Notes: generated by a model not told the origin, from the sequence alone. 64,000 bases of DNA from Paenibacillus_E sp964253085 (GCF_964253085.1 NZ_CAXUQH020000001.1:6820001-6884000); one strand, 5' to 3'. Shown: positions 1 to 9,293, counted from the first letter of the stretch. Numbers and translations: made by a program.

Positions 1-136
1 TCTCATCTGTTGAACCATCATCAACAATTAGCCAAACAAAATTCTTGGAAGTTTGCCTTTTTAAACTTTCATAGCATAAATGAAGAGTATACGCACGATT
101 GAACGTTGGTGTGAAAACTGTTACTACCGGAATCAT
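1..136 (-). CDS. Glycosyltransferase family 2, N-terminal fragment cut by the window edge
   Basis: The first 45 codons are present. The reading begins MIPVVTVFTPTFNRAYTL and runs to VDDGSTDE, which is the nucleotide-binding start of a GT2 (GT-A fold) enzyme. A GGAGGT ribosome site precedes the ATG at 136. It is the last visible gene of the left EPS operon, 18 nt after the preceding glycosyltransferase, so it most likely adds a sugar to the same repeat unit. The acceptor and sugar cannot be told from this fragment. Confidence 0.85.
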   Translation of the reverse strand, partial: MIPVVTVFTPTFNRAYTLHLCYESLKRQTSKNFVWLIVDDGSTDE

Positions 137-154
137 TACATTACCTCCATACAT

Positions 155-1285
155 TTAAGCTTGATTTGTGTATATTCCATTACTTATATAAAAATTTGCT
201 AGCCATTTAGACATTTCATTAGTGTCAAATCCATTTGTACGCATTAGTCTAGATGTATCTTCATGCTCGTAAGAAGAAGCAAGTACTTGAGACGCCCACT
301 CCACAGGGGATTGCTTTAGACTAATGAATTGAATACGTCCCGTTGCATCTGTTTCTCGTGTGATCGCATCCGAAACAAGACACATTAGACCAGCTGCCTG
401 CGCTTCAATAAGTACAACTGGCAATCCTTCAAATCGCGATGGGAAAACAAATATATCCATCCCCTGCAAAAGAGACTCAATATCTTCTCTAACTCCTAGG
501 AATCTTACATGAGGACTTAAACCTAACCTTGCAACTTTCTTTTCTATTGCTGGTTTTAAATATCCATCCCCAACTAACACAAGCATAGATTCAGGACATT
601 TATCATGAACAGATTTGAATATGTCAATTAAGAAATCGTGATTTTTCTGCTTGTTAAATCTCCCCACATGTCCCAAGACCAATTTATCGCCCGCTTGCAA
701 TTCTTGTCTAATCTGATTTCTAATACCTTTATCAAGCTTAAAACTGTCTACATCAACAGCGTTGTTAAGAACTGTCATGTCATTGGAATCTGATACTTCC
801 TTTCCGAACAACCACTGACCTGCATTTCTGGAACATGCAAAAAACTTGTTTGGATTATTCTTCATTACGAATCTTGCATACATACGAAAAGGCAGTTTTA
901 AATCCATCCCTAAATCACTTAAGTGACTATGTGCAATCCTGCACGGAACATTCGCACGTTTCGCTGCTCTCAGTACAAAACTGCTATTTTCATTGATGTG
1001 TGAATGTACAACGCTGTATTCCGAATGGTGAGCAAAAAACTCATCCAGCATTTTAAAATATAGTCTGTAGTTCCCCGGGCGAATTTGTGGCATCGTGTAT
1101 ATCTTCCCACCAAGCTTTAAAATTTCATCATCATAATGCCCTCTTTCTTCTCGATGTACCATAAAATCGAATTGTATTTTGCTTCGATCTATTTGTCGGT
1201 AATAATTCATTAACATTGTTTCAAGTCCGCCGCGGTTCATGATTGTAACTACCTGAAGTACACGAGTAGGTTCCAAAGTTATCAC
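155..1285 (-). CDS. Glycosyltransferase family 4, EpsF-like
   Basis: This 376-aa GT-B enzyme transfers an activated sugar to a lipid-linked EPS intermediate at the inner face of the membrane. The N-terminus reads VLQVVTIMNRGGLETMLMN, typical of EpsF-type enzymes. The C-terminal domain carries the E-x7-E signature of GT4 in FPSRFEGLPVVLIEAQA, which binds the nucleotide sugar. The start is uncertain: GTG at 1285 sits very close to AGGAAAG, while TTG at 1276 has better spacing. It lies between two GT2 genes in the left EPS operon. Family and pathway are clear; the sugar is unknown. Confidence 0.85.
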   Translation of the reverse strand: MITLEPTRVLQVVTIMNRGGLETMLMNYYRQIDRSKIQFDFMVHREERGHYDDEILKLGGKIYTMPQIRPGNYRLYFKMLDEFFAHHSEYSVVHSHINENSSFVLRAAKRANVPCRIAHSHLSDLGMDLKLPFRMYARFVMKNNPNKFFACSRNAGQWLFGKEVSDSNDMTVLNNAVDVDSFKLDKGIRNQIRQELQAGDKLVLGHVGRFNKQKNHDFLIDIFKSVHDKCPESMLVLVGDGYLKPAIEKKVARLGLSPHVRFLGVREDIESLLQGMDIFVFPSRFEGLPVVLIEAQAAGLMCLVSDAITRETDATGRIQFISLKQSPVEWASQVLASSYEHEDTSRLMRTNGFDTNEMSKWLANFYISNGIYTNQA

Positions 1286-1289
1286 TTTC

Positions 1290-2351
1290 CTATCTAATCA
1301 TTTTTCGAAGTCTATTAATGGTTACAAGCATGATGTATAATCCGACCGCTTGCCTAAATTTGGCGCAAAAATAAAACGTTCTCCAAACAAATGAACAATA
1401 AACTGTTTCAAATTGTTTAAAGGAACGTTTCATACGATTGTCATTTAAAATTGTACTTAATCTACTTATCTTCAAAAATGAGGATTCTGAGTTACTTATC
1501 GTATTTAAGCCAAGTCCCAACATATTAAGACAAATACGATTATTTAAAGCTTCATAGAATTCAGGCGGCAGTTCCTTTTCCTTTATGAAACTTTCCATAA
1601 AGCTATAAAGCTTAAACCACTTGTCATGTAATTCGGGTTTGTAACCGGATGTTACCGAGGTCGTATTTACCCGCCAGTAATGATAATATGGCTTATTCAG
1701 TAGAACAAATACTGTAGCATAATAACAGGTATGGATATTAAACAGAGAGTCTTCATTGGTACCCACAACACTAAGATCGATAAATTTAAGGTTATTTCCC
1801 TTAACAAGTTCAGTTCGATACAATTTGGACCACACAGTTCCCCAAGCGTCCAAATACTCAGGATTTGCCATTTCTTCTTTAACTGGTCCTACTAACCGCC
1901 TTAGGATATTTGAACGTATTTCTTGGTTCCGAAAGCAAACCTTATCTGGCAGATTAAACTTTTTTTCCTTTGAGTGAGTTCCAAACTCTCGCATATACGT
2001 GCACATTACAATATCAGCTTTTTCTTCTACTGCGGAATGATACAATGCTTCATACATATCATGATCGATCCAATCGTCTGGATCAACAAAACCAATATAT
2101 TCTCCTTTTACCAATTGGATTCCATCATTGCGAGCTGCAGATACTCCGCCATTTTTCTTATGGATCACGATAATACGAGTATCTTTACTAGCATATTGGT
2201 CAAGGATCTCTCCGCTTGCATCAGTTGACCCATCGTTAACAGCTATGACTTCAATATCTTGTAATGTTTGGGACAATATACTGTCCAGACATCTACTTAA
2301 GTACGCTTCAACATTATATATAGGCACTACTATACTTACCTTTGGTCCCAT
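1290..2351 (-). CDS. Glycosyltransferase family 2 of EPS synthesis
   Basis: A GT2 enzyme of 353 aa beginning MGPKVSIVVPIYNVEAYLSR. It has VNDGSTD for nucleotide binding and FVDPDDW as the metal-binding DxD-type motif, then the GGVSAARNDGI segment seen in EpsE/EpsJ and CpsI-like enzymes. The open frame extends to 2411, but the ATG at 2351 is where family homology begins, so I use it. It overlaps the end of the upstream glycosyltransferase by 38 nt, which suggests coupled translation. There is a basic, hydrophobic stretch at the C-terminus (FRQAVGLYIMLVTINRLRK) that may touch the membrane. Confidence 0.85.
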   Translation of the reverse strand: MGPKVSIVVPIYNVEAYLSRCLDSILSQTLQDIEVIAVNDGSTDASGEILDQYASKDTRIIVIHKKNGGVSAARNDGIQLVKGEYIGFVDPDDWIDHDMYEALYHSAVEEKADIVMCTYMREFGTHSKEKKFNLPDKVCFRNQEIRSNILRRLVGPVKEEMANPEYLDAWGTVWSKLYRTELVKGNNLKFIDLSVVGTNEDSLFNIHTCYYATVFVLLNKPYYHYWRVNTTSVTSGYKPELHDKWFKLYSFMESFIKEKELPPEFYEALNNRICLNMLGLGLNTISNSESSFLKISRLSTILNDNRMKRSFKQFETVYCSFVWRTFYFCAKFRQAVGLYIMLVTINRLRKMIR

Positions 2352-3480
2352 CCTTATCCCCCAAAAAGTAATTTGTATATATCCCCGTGAGTTCATTTCC
2401 AACTTGAGCAATTGCGTATCTTTTCACCCGATGTACACTCGCAATCCCAAATTCTTTCCGCAATTTCTCAGCCTGATAGAGTTGGGTCAGCCTTATTGCA
2501 AACTGATCACTCTTTAGCTCTGTAATGATATAACCGTTTACCCTATCTTTAACAAGCTCAGCATGTCCCCTATTTACACTTGCTACAATCGGCAAACCGC
2601 ATGCCATAGCCTCCATAATATTGACGGGTAAACCCTCACGAAGACTTGACGCAACTGCTACATCACATTGTGGTAATATCGTGGAGATGTCATTTCGATA
2701 TCCAAGAAAATCCACCATGTTTTCAACACCAAGACGAATCGCGAGATTACGGCAGCTTTGCAGTAATGGACCGCTTCCAGCTAATAGCAGCTTCGCATGG
2801 GGTATCTTATCCTTAAGTAAGGCTATTGCATGAATAAGCAGCTGCTGATTTTTGTTTTCATTAAATTCAGCTGCATAGAACAAAAGAAAATCATCTGATG
2901 CATATCCGGAGCTTTTTCTCAGTTCTTGTTTGTGCAAGTCAGAAATCGGTTGAAACTGCTCTGTATTAACCCCAATGCCATGAACATGCTCGATTCTTTT
3001 GGCGTTAAACCGACGCTTTACTGCCAAGGCATAATCTTCCTCATTTATCGTTACGAGACAATCCGTAAAGTTTGAAAAAAACTTCTCAATCGGGTAATAC
3101 ACCAACCAATTACTAAGAGGAGCACCTTTGCAAAAATGGAACCCATGCGCTGTGTATATGACCTTTGTTCCACGTTTCCGTGCCCCTCTCGCCGCTAATC
3201 GTGTAAGCATTCCACCCATTGGGGTATGACAATGAATGATGTCATACTTGTTTTGAGTGATGATGGATTTGAGTTGGGAATATGCCTTCACATTTTTCAG
3301 ATGAAATGGTGACCTCTGTATCGGAATGTCAAACTTTTTATCAACATAGGGAAGCTCAATATTCCCACTAGCAGCAACATGAACCTCGAAGCCCTGCTCC
3401 TTAAACCATTTCAAGTAAGGCAGATGAAAGGACCTAAAGTGATGATCAACCGTTGCACAAAACAATACTTTTCTAGACAT
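2314..3480 (-). CDS. Glycosyltransferase family 4, EpsD-like
   Basis: A 388-aa GT-B glycosyltransferase. The N-terminal half begins MSRKVLFCATVDHHFRSFH and contains IIHCHTPMGGMLTRLAAR and YTAHGFHF, both hallmarks of EpsD/CapM-type enzymes. The E-x7-E motif is in SLREGLPVNIMEAMACGLP. It follows galU by 11 nt in the left EPS operon. In Bacillus subtilis epsD also follows epsC, so the order is partly conserved, with galU inserted here. It probably adds an early sugar of the repeat unit. The sugar specificity is not readable from sequence. Confidence 0.88.
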   Translation of the reverse strand: MSRKVLFCATVDHHFRSFHLPYLKWFKEQGFEVHVAASGNIELPYVDKKFDIPIQRSPFHLKNVKAYSQLKSIITQNKYDIIHCHTPMGGMLTRLAARGARKRGTKVIYTAHGFHFCKGAPLSNWLVYYPIEKFFSNFTDCLVTINEEDYALAVKRRFNAKRIEHVHGIGVNTEQFQPISDLHKQELRKSSGYASDDFLLFYAAEFNENKNQQLLIHAIALLKDKIPHAKLLLAGSGPLLQSCRNLAIRLGVENMVDFLGYRNDISTILPQCDVAVASSLREGLPVNIMEAMACGLPIVASVNRGHAELVKDRVNGYIITELKSDQFAIRLTQLYQAEKLRKEFGIASVHRVKRYAIAQVGNELTGIYTNYFLGDKDGTKGKYSSAYI

Positions 3481-3491
3481 CGTGGCATCAC

Positions 3492-4367
3492 CTATTTGAT
3501 TAATTCTTTCTCCATGAGCTCGGAAAGATACTTCAACAGACCGTATCTTAAATCTTTACGCTGCAATGCATATTCGATCGTCGTTTGAATAAAGCCCATT
3601 TTCTCCCCGACATCATAGCGGGTCCCTTCAAATTCGTAAGCATACACGGATTCAATCCGATTGAGTTGTGCGATCGCATCGGTTAACTGGATCTCGCCTC
3701 CAGCCCCTGGTTGCTGATTATTGAGGATCTCGAAAATTGTAGGTGTTAGAATATAACGCCCCATGATCGCTAAATTGGAAGGTGCTAACTCTTTGAGGGG
3801 TTTTTCAACAAGATGATTGACGCTATGTAGGCGGTTCTCCAACTCAAAGCCATCCACTATCCCATATCGGGATACCTCTTCATCAGGTACGTGCTTTACG
3901 CCGATAATGGATGCATCCTGATATTCATATTGTTCCATCAATTGCTGCAAGCAAGGCTTATCCGCTCGAACAATGTCATCCCCAAGCAATACGGCGAATG
4001 GCTCATTGCCAATAAACTTACGTGCGCACCAGATTGCATGCCCTAAGCCCTTAGGCTCCTTCTGGCGAATATAATGAATATCTACATTAGAAGACTTTTT
4101 TACCTCCGATAGCAGCTCGAACTTCTGCTTTTCCAATAAATTTCGCTCAAGCTCGAAGGAGTTATCAAAATGATCCTCAATTGCTCTTTTACCTTTACCC
4201 GTCACAATGATGATATCTTCAATGCCCGATTCAACGGCTTCCTCAACAATATATTGAATGGTCGGTTTATCAACAATGGGCAGCATTTCCTTCGGCATTG
4301 CTTTCGTTGCAGGTAAGAATCTTGTCCCCAGACCTGCAGCTGGAATAATTGCTTTTCTAACTTTCAT
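3492..4367 (-). CDS. galU: UTP--glucose-1-phosphate uridylyltransferase
   Basis: This cytosolic enzyme makes UDP-glucose from UTP and glucose-1-phosphate, a precursor for EPS. The 291-aa length is normal for GtaB/GalU. The N-terminus has the nucleotide-binding signature AAGLGTRFLPATKAMPKEML, followed by VDKPTIQYIVEE. VEKP and GEIQLTDAI motifs of the family are also present. An AAAAGGAGC ribosome site precedes the ATG. The gene sits 16 nt after the EpsC-like gene, so substrate supply is built into the EPS operon. B. subtilis keeps gtaB elsewhere, so this may be a dedicated extra copy. Confidence 0.95.
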   Translation of the reverse strand: MKVRKAIIPAAGLGTRFLPATKAMPKEMLPIVDKPTIQYIVEEAVESGIEDIIIVTGKGKRAIEDHFDNSFELERNLLEKQKFELLSEVKKSSNVDIHYIRQKEPKGLGHAIWCARKFIGNEPFAVLLGDDIVRADKPCLQQLMEQYEYQDASIIGVKHVPDEEVSRYGIVDGFELENRLHSVNHLVEKPLKELAPSNLAIMGRYILTPTIFEILNNQQPGAGGEIQLTDAIAQLNRIESVYAYEFEGTRYDVGEKMGFIQTTIEYALQRKDLRYGLLKYLSELMEKELIK

Positions 4368-4383
4368 ACGTGATTGCTCCTTT

Positions 4384-6213
4384 TCAGCCTACAGAGGATA
4401 GTTTTTTGGATAAAAGAATGACATTACTATTACCGATATTAAGCAAATGTTCTCTTAAGCTTTCCTTATCTAACGTGTTGTACATGGAAATGACCTCTTT
4501 GATTTCATCCATGAATAAATCCGCCGTTTTCCCGATATAAATCTTCGGATACACTTGCTGTTCCTCAATTTCTTCAGCTTTCAAAAGTTCTTCATAAAGC
4601 TTCTCTCCTGGCCTCATTCCGGTAAATTCAATACCGATATCTTCCACAGAGTTACCTGAAAGCTTGATTAGATTTCTGGCCAGATCAACAATTTTCACAG
4701 GCTCACCCATATCGAGGACAAAAATTTCTCCACCCTTGGCTAATGCGCCAGCTTGCATAACGAGCCTAGAGGCTTCTGGGATCGTCATAAAGTAGCGAAT
4801 CATATCCGGATGGGTGACCGATACGGGACCACCCTTTTCAATTTGATGCTTGAACCTTGGAATGACACTGCCTCTGCTACCCAAAACATTGCCAAATCGA
4901 ACCGCTACGAACTTCGTATTACTGCTCTTATCCATGTCTTGAATAATCATTTCAGCCATACGCTTCGTGGCTCCCATGACGCTAGTTGGATTTACAGCTT
5001 TATCCGTCGAGATCATGACGAAGGTATTCACGTCATACTTGCTTGCCGCAATCGCAACGTTCATTGTTCCAATCACGTTGTTCTTAACCGCTTCTTCGGG
5101 ATTGCGTTCCATCAGCGGTACATGCTTATGAGCTGCCGCATGGTACACGACATCAGGGCGATGTCGATTCATAACAGCCATCATTTTGCGTGAGTCCTGA
5201 ATATCAGCAATTTCTGTAATGAATTCCGTTTGGGCGTACTCACATATGTCCTTCAATTCCATTTCGATGGAATAAATACTGTTCTCTCCGTGCCCTAGTA
5301 AGATGAGCTTACTGGGCTGGAATTTAGAAACCTGACGGCAGATTTCAGAGCCAATAGAGCCTCCTGCACCGGTTACCAATACCACTTTGTGGGTAACAAA
5401 CTCAGAAATACTTGCGATATCGAGCTCGATCGGCTCCCTACCCAATAGATCCTCAACATGAACGTCCATGAATTGATTGACCGAAAGCTTACCTGTTACA
5501 AGATCCTCTAACATTGGCAGGGTTTGTGTTTTGGCTGTCGTTTTGGCGCATTCTTGGAAAATCGCATTCAACTCTTTCCGTCCTAAGGAAGGAATTGCAA
5601 TAATAATGCTATCAATGCCAAGTTCAGAGACTGTCTTCTCAATTCGACTTATCCCCCCAACAACCGGAATCCCCATAATATCTAGATTGTGGATACGTAC
5701 GTTATCATCAATAAATGCAACTGGCAGAAGCTCTGTATCGCTATTTTTTATTAGCTGTCTTGCTACCATGGTACCGGCTGACCCAGCGCCAATGATCAAT
5801 GTCCGCTTCTTGTTGTCCGTCTTCTTTATCAAAGTGCCGCGTAGTAATCTCCAACAGAAGCGAGAGCCGCCGATTAACAAAATATGCAGCATCCATGTAA
5901 CAGCGAGTAACCGAAAGTAAATATCTTGAACAACAATTTGTTGAACACACGCAGCAGCAATAATCGAGTACGAAACGGCTTTAAAAACAATGATTAACTC
6001 GCCTACACTCGCGTATTCCCATGCTTTTTTATAAAGTTTATACCTCAGTGAAAATACATGATGACTTACTAATAATGCGATTGCACTTACAACTAACGGC
6101 AATGTGATAACTCGAAGATCTGCGCTCAAAAGAAATCGACTAAAGAAAATAGAGGTTAATACAATAAAGGAGTCCGCTATAATTAAAAGTGACAACCGTT
6201 GGCTATAAGACAA
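4384..6213 (-). CDS. epsC: UDP-sugar 4,6-dehydratase, EpsC/CapD type, membrane anchored
   Basis: This 609-aa protein has about four hydrophobic segments in residues 8-130. A first Rossmann domain follows (LIIGAGSAGTMVARQL near residue 140). The catalytic short-chain dehydrogenase domain then begins at LVTGAGGSIGSEICRQ near residue 280. The active-site stretch STDKAVNPTSVMGATK carries Met where classical epimerases have Tyr, as usual for the FlaA1/CapD/EpsC family. These enzymes convert UDP-GlcNAc to a 4-keto-6-deoxy sugar for the repeat unit. The start is TTG at 6213, six bases after AAAGGGTGG. It is the first gene of the left EPS operon, behind a long leader with a probable EAR RNA. Confidence 0.93.
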   Translation of the reverse strand: MSYSQRLSLLIIADSFIVLTSIFFSRFLLSADLRVITLPLVVSAIALLVSHHVFSLRYKLYKKAWEYASVGELIIVFKAVSYSIIAAACVQQIVVQDIYFRLLAVTWMLHILLIGGSRFCWRLLRGTLIKKTDNKKRTLIIGAGSAGTMVARQLIKNSDTELLPVAFIDDNVRIHNLDIMGIPVVGGISRIEKTVSELGIDSIIIAIPSLGRKELNAIFQECAKTTAKTQTLPMLEDLVTGKLSVNQFMDVHVEDLLGREPIELDIASISEFVTHKVVLVTGAGGSIGSEICRQVSKFQPSKLILLGHGENSIYSIEMELKDICEYAQTEFITEIADIQDSRKMMAVMNRHRPDVVYHAAAHKHVPLMERNPEEAVKNNVIGTMNVAIAASKYDVNTFVMISTDKAVNPTSVMGATKRMAEMIIQDMDKSSNTKFVAVRFGNVLGSRGSVIPRFKHQIEKGGPVSVTHPDMIRYFMTIPEASRLVMQAGALAKGGEIFVLDMGEPVKIVDLARNLIKLSGNSVEDIGIEFTGMRPGEKLYEELLKAEEIEEQQVYPKIYIGKTADLFMDEIKEVISMYNTLDKESLREHLLNIGNSNVILLSKKLSSVG

Positions 6214-6305
6214 ATAAATCCACCCTTTCTTTAAAGTTCTTAAGTATAGGGCCTTTGGAAAAAGACCTTATAATTAAACCCTTTAATCAATAGGGCATCT
6301 AACCC

Positions 6306-6426
6306 CACCTCGCACCACACTCTTGACGACTCGCGTCTAAGGTCCTATAAACCCACAGCATGATCGAGTGCCTCCGTTGATAACGGTAAGGAGACATGAC
6401 CGGGAGAGATACACGACCATCGAGGT
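6306..6426 (-). ncRNA. Probable EAR (epsC) leader RNA
   Basis: The minus-strand leader between the promoter and the EpsC-like gene is strongly structured. An outer stem pairs ACCTCG (6421-6426) with CGAGGT near 6306-6312. Inside it are a TGTCTCC/GGAGGCA hairpin and a small GACG/CGTC hairpin. EAR is the eps-associated RNA that helps RNA polymerase read through terminators in Bacillus eps operons, and it sits directly before epsC there. Position, length (about 120 nt) and several sequence stretches fit my memory of that family. The ends are approximate. Confidence 0.7.
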
Positions 6427-6440
6427 TCTTTATAAAGAAC
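6425..6440. promoter_or_regulatory. SinR-like palindromic operator, leader copy
   Basis: A perfect 16-bp palindrome, GTTCTTTATAAAGAAC. It matches two inverted copies of the SinR half-site GTTCTYT known from Bacillus. It lies about 120 bp downstream of the predicted start of transcription, just before the EAR-like RNA, so it may act as a roadblock or an auxiliary site for looping with the upstream copies. Confidence 0.7.
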
Positions 6441-6471
6441 GACAAAGAGCGACTCTGCTCATTAATTAATT

Positions 6472-6510
6472 TAGAGAACGTTTTCTCGATAAATATTCTT
6501 TATAAAGAAC
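6472..6510. promoter_or_regulatory. SinR-like operator plus neighbouring half-sites
   Basis: A near-perfect palindrome, ATTCTTTATAAAGAAC, occupies 6495-6510. Next to it at about 6473-6486 is GAGAACGTTTTCTC, which supplies a GTTCTC half-site and forms its own inverted repeat. The two sites lie between the promoter copy and the leader copy. Several clustered boxes are usual where SinR tetramers bind. Confidence 0.65.
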
Positions 6511-6560
6511 ATTTAGATTAAAAAAAATAGACGAAAAAATGGTTCACTTAAATTACTTTA

Positions 6561-6589
6561 ATTGTAGTTCTTTATAAAGAACGTGTCAA
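6561..6589 (-). promoter_or_regulatory. Sigma-A promoter of the left EPS operon with operator in the spacer
   Basis: On the minus strand, TTGACA (6584-6589) and TACAAT (6561-6566) are separated by exactly 17 bp. The spacer is filled by the perfect palindrome GTTCTTTATAAAGAAC at 6567-6582. A repressor bound there would exclude RNA polymerase. Transcription would start near 6554, leaving a leader of about 340 nt before the EpsC-like gene. Confidence 0.85.
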
Positions 6590-6605
6590 CCTAATTTTTA
6601 CTAGT

Positions 6606-6638
6606 AAAAGCTGGAATGAATGTTATATTCATTCCAGC
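6606..6638 (-). terminator. Intrinsic terminator of the beta-helix gene
   Basis: GCTGGAATGAAT and ATTCATTCCAGC form a 12-bp perfect stem with a 5-nt loop (6610-6638). On the minus strand the stem is followed by TTTT. It ends transcription of the beta-helix gene just before the EPS promoter starts. Confidence 0.85.
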
Positions 6639-6720
6639 CTTAGATTTCCTAGTGACTTTTCAAAAAATCCCGATCCAACACAGCTCGGTTCCCATCGTAC
6701 TAATAGTTGAAATTTCTTAG

Positions 6721-9075
6721 TTAGTTCATCAGGACCCAATCAGCGGTCGTTGTTGTACCGAAGGATTTATATAGCTTTTTGTTTGTTATATCGTAATATT
6801 CTTGGCCCAATTTTTGCGGAACTACGGAAGGAACACCATTTCCGCTTAATGGTCTTGCAAGTATGCCAATATCTTGCTGCGTGTAAACAATATCTGACTG
6901 TTTAATATTAAATGAAACATTAGTGAATACATTGTCTGAGAACTGATGTATCAGGGCGGGATTCGGAGTATATACAGGTACTTTAACATCGCAAGATATT
7001 TGAGACTTAATTATAGAAACAGCACCTCCAAACATACCGAAACCGAGTTTGTTATTTAGTTGCTTCTCGATTTTAGTTCCCTCTATTTTAACACTACTAA
7101 TAGGTATACTTTTAGCATTGTAACCTGAGAAGATGGACTGACCTGAATTTGAGGTAATATCACAGTTCTTGAGTTCTAGAGAAGTAGGAACTGTGCTAGT
7201 TATGATGTTTATAAAAGCAGAGTTCTCAGGGTTAATCGGATAGTTGTTTAAAAGAGAGTAAGTTCCATGGCTGACTTTACAGCTATCAAGCTTTAGAGAA
7301 GCCCCTCTAATATTAAACCCTGAATCAGTTATTGTACTATCCTTTATTACCACATTGTTGTCTACCTGTATTTTTATGTTTTTAAAGGTACAATCGTACA
7401 ACGTGCAGTTCTCAAATGTTATGGAGTTCTTAGCTTTACTTTGGTTGCTTTTTATAAAGGAACAGCCGTAGATATTAGATACGGTTTTAAGATTGATTAC
7501 CTCAGCAAAGCCAATATCTTTATCAATCTTAAATAGATTGTCCCTAAAATTATTCACTTCGCATTGTAAGGACACCATGCCCTGTATAGTGTTGTTTGAT
7601 ATATTTTTTATTGTAGCATTGCCCACAACAATAAAATCACCTTCTATAGCATTCCCTTCTATATCCCAATATCGAATATAGTCTTGATAAGAATTCCAAG
7701 GAGTGTCATAAGGATAGGTATTGAATCCGGCAGAAGGACCTTCAAAATAGTTATCTTTCACGGTGGCGTAGATCATTCTGTATAAGACCACACCACAATT
7801 CTTAAACCAGTTGTCTCTTATGACATAGTTGTAGCCCCTTGCAGCTATTCCTAGTCTCCCATTCTCAAACTTATTTCCAATAATGTGTATATTAAAACCT
7901 TGGGAGTCTTCCATATTTATATGATATCTCGTTGACCAAGGACTCCCATTCGTATTAGCGGCACCGGGTAGATTATTTTCATAATCATAAGCTTCTCCAT
8001 TGTTATAGAAGTGATTATTAATGATAAACATGTCATTTACACCAGGGCTCATTCCGCCTCTATGATTATGATGAATATAGTTATTCTGAAAAGTAAGATA
8101 AGAACCGTAGTACCCAGTTTTAAGCTGCATTTGCCATCCGTTAGGATCAACAGATGTTTCTTCCACTACTAACCTGATAAATTTTGTGAGTTTAGTCGTA
8201 GTAAAATCTTTTAGAGCAAATTGATTTGCCTTAAAGACAAAGGTCTTATTAGCATCATACATGTAGACTGTATATCTTCTGCTTACGAGTGCTGTCAAAC
8301 CCTGAGTATAACCATACCCCTGTAAGAAGTGTGGTGTGTTGGGACTAACTGAAATATAATCCGATACACAATGAGCATTGGAGGCTATGAATGCTCCATT
8401 CGTATCTAATTCCCCTAGTACCCATTTCATATCGTAGCCAACTTTTATGAATGTATTGTTTTTACCAGAACTAACAGCCACACCATCACCCATAAAGAGT
8501 GACACATCATGGCCTTCTATGTTAATGTATTTACAATTTCCTCCTGCTAATATACCGTAAGTGTTATCTATTCCTCTTTCGTTCGGTAAAGTAAAGTCGC
8601 GGTCTATTTTATCGCCTATTATTTTTCCATTCTTAACTTCAGTAAAGTTGCAATCCCTAACCACCATCATTGTGCCAGGAAAGGCATATGTTGGAGCAGT
8701 ATTAGTTATCCAGCTATTGCCTGACTTCATCTTGTCGTAAGGCGAACGCTTCACAGAATCAAACATAACCTTAAAGGTAGAGCCATTAAGATCTACAGAA
8801 AAGTTGTCAAAGTTAATGACAATTTTATTTTCATAGTCTTTGTCAGATATATTACTATAGCATACCGAATAGCTGCCAAAAGGAACTGTGACCTTATTAT
8901 AACCCGACGCTTTGGCCCAAGCGAATGCATTATTAAATCCCATCATGTTCTTGTATGCAATTGAATAATCTGCATCAGCATAGCAATTCACGCTAACTGA
9001 ATTAATTACTTCTAACCGTTTGATAGGTAGACCTTGAGTTATCCCCCAGCGACCAAGCTCAATCATGTACGCCAT
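6721..9075 (-). CDS. Right-handed beta-helix protein, probable EPS depolymerase
   Basis: A 784-aa protein with many short N-rich repeats such as IHHNHRGG, IINNHFYNNGEAYDYENN and VKDNYFEGPSAGF, typical of parallel beta-helix (pectate-lyase-like) folds. No classical signal peptide is visible. The last 45 residues (GVPSVVPQKLGQEYYD, ITNKKLYKSFGTT, DWVLMN) resemble the end domain of phage tail fibres and tailspike depolymerases. The start is ATG at 9075, eight bases after AGGAGGTG. It stands alone, with terminators on both sides, between two EPS operons. I infer that it cuts or remodels the polymer made here; substrate and mechanism (lyase or hydrolase) are not readable. No convincing promoter was seen in 9076-9240. 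Confidence 0.75.
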   Translation of the reverse strand: MAYMIELGRWGITQGLPIKRLEVINSVSVNCYADADYSIAYKNMMGFNNAFAWAKASGYNKVTVPFGSYSVCYSNISDKDYENKIVINFDNFSVDLNGSTFKVMFDSVKRSPYDKMKSGNSWITNTAPTYAFPGTMMVVRDCNFTEVKNGKIIGDKIDRDFTLPNERGIDNTYGILAGGNCKYINIEGHDVSLFMGDGVAVSSGKNNTFIKVGYDMKWVLGELDTNGAFIASNAHCVSDYISVSPNTPHFLQGYGYTQGLTALVSRRYTVYMYDANKTFVFKANQFALKDFTTTKLTKFIRLVVEETSVDPNGWQMQLKTGYYGSYLTFQNNYIHHNHRGGMSPGVNDMFIINNHFYNNGEAYDYENNLPGAANTNGSPWSTRYHINMEDSQGFNIHIIGNKFENGRLGIAARGYNYVIRDNWFKNCGVVLYRMIYATVKDNYFEGPSAGFNTYPYDTPWNSYQDYIRYWDIEGNAIEGDFIVVGNATIKNISNNTIQGMVSLQCEVNNFRDNLFKIDKDIGFAEVINLKTVSNIYGCSFIKSNQSKAKNSITFENCTLYDCTFKNIKIQVDNNVVIKDSTITDSGFNIRGASLKLDSCKVSHGTYSLLNNYPINPENSAFINIITSTVPTSLELKNCDITSNSGQSIFSGYNAKSIPISSVKIEGTKIEKQLNNKLGFGMFGGAVSIIKSQISCDVKVPVYTPNPALIHQFSDNVFTNVSFNIKQSDIVYTQQDIGILARPLSGNGVPSVVPQKLGQEYYDITNKKLYKSFGTTTTADWVLMN

Positions 9076-9241
9076 CTATGAAACACCTCCTATTAAAGGA
9101 TATTCAATAGATGAAGATAATGTTACAGAATCACCTTTTTTTGATTAATTAGCTTATATTTCGGACTTTTTATTCTGAAATTATTTGAAAGTGAAAGGCT
9201 AACTTCATTATATTTTTTCTTCTCAAAATAATAATGCAAAC

Positions 9242-9269
9242 AAAAAAGAGACCGCTAAACTCAGTCTCT
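9242..9269 (-). terminator. Intrinsic terminator of the right EPS operon
   Basis: AGAGAC and GTCTCT (9247-9269) form a short stem, followed on the minus strand by TTTTTT. It lies about 25 bp after the stop of the last acyltransferase gene. Confidence 0.75.
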
Positions 9270-9293
9270 GTATTTTTGCATTTCCTAATTAAA

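Noticed and set aside
6721..9075. Prophage remnant suggested by the tail-fibre-like end of the beta-helix protein
   Set aside because: No other phage gene is near, and the gene is flanked by EPS operons. An EPS-related enzyme is more likely.
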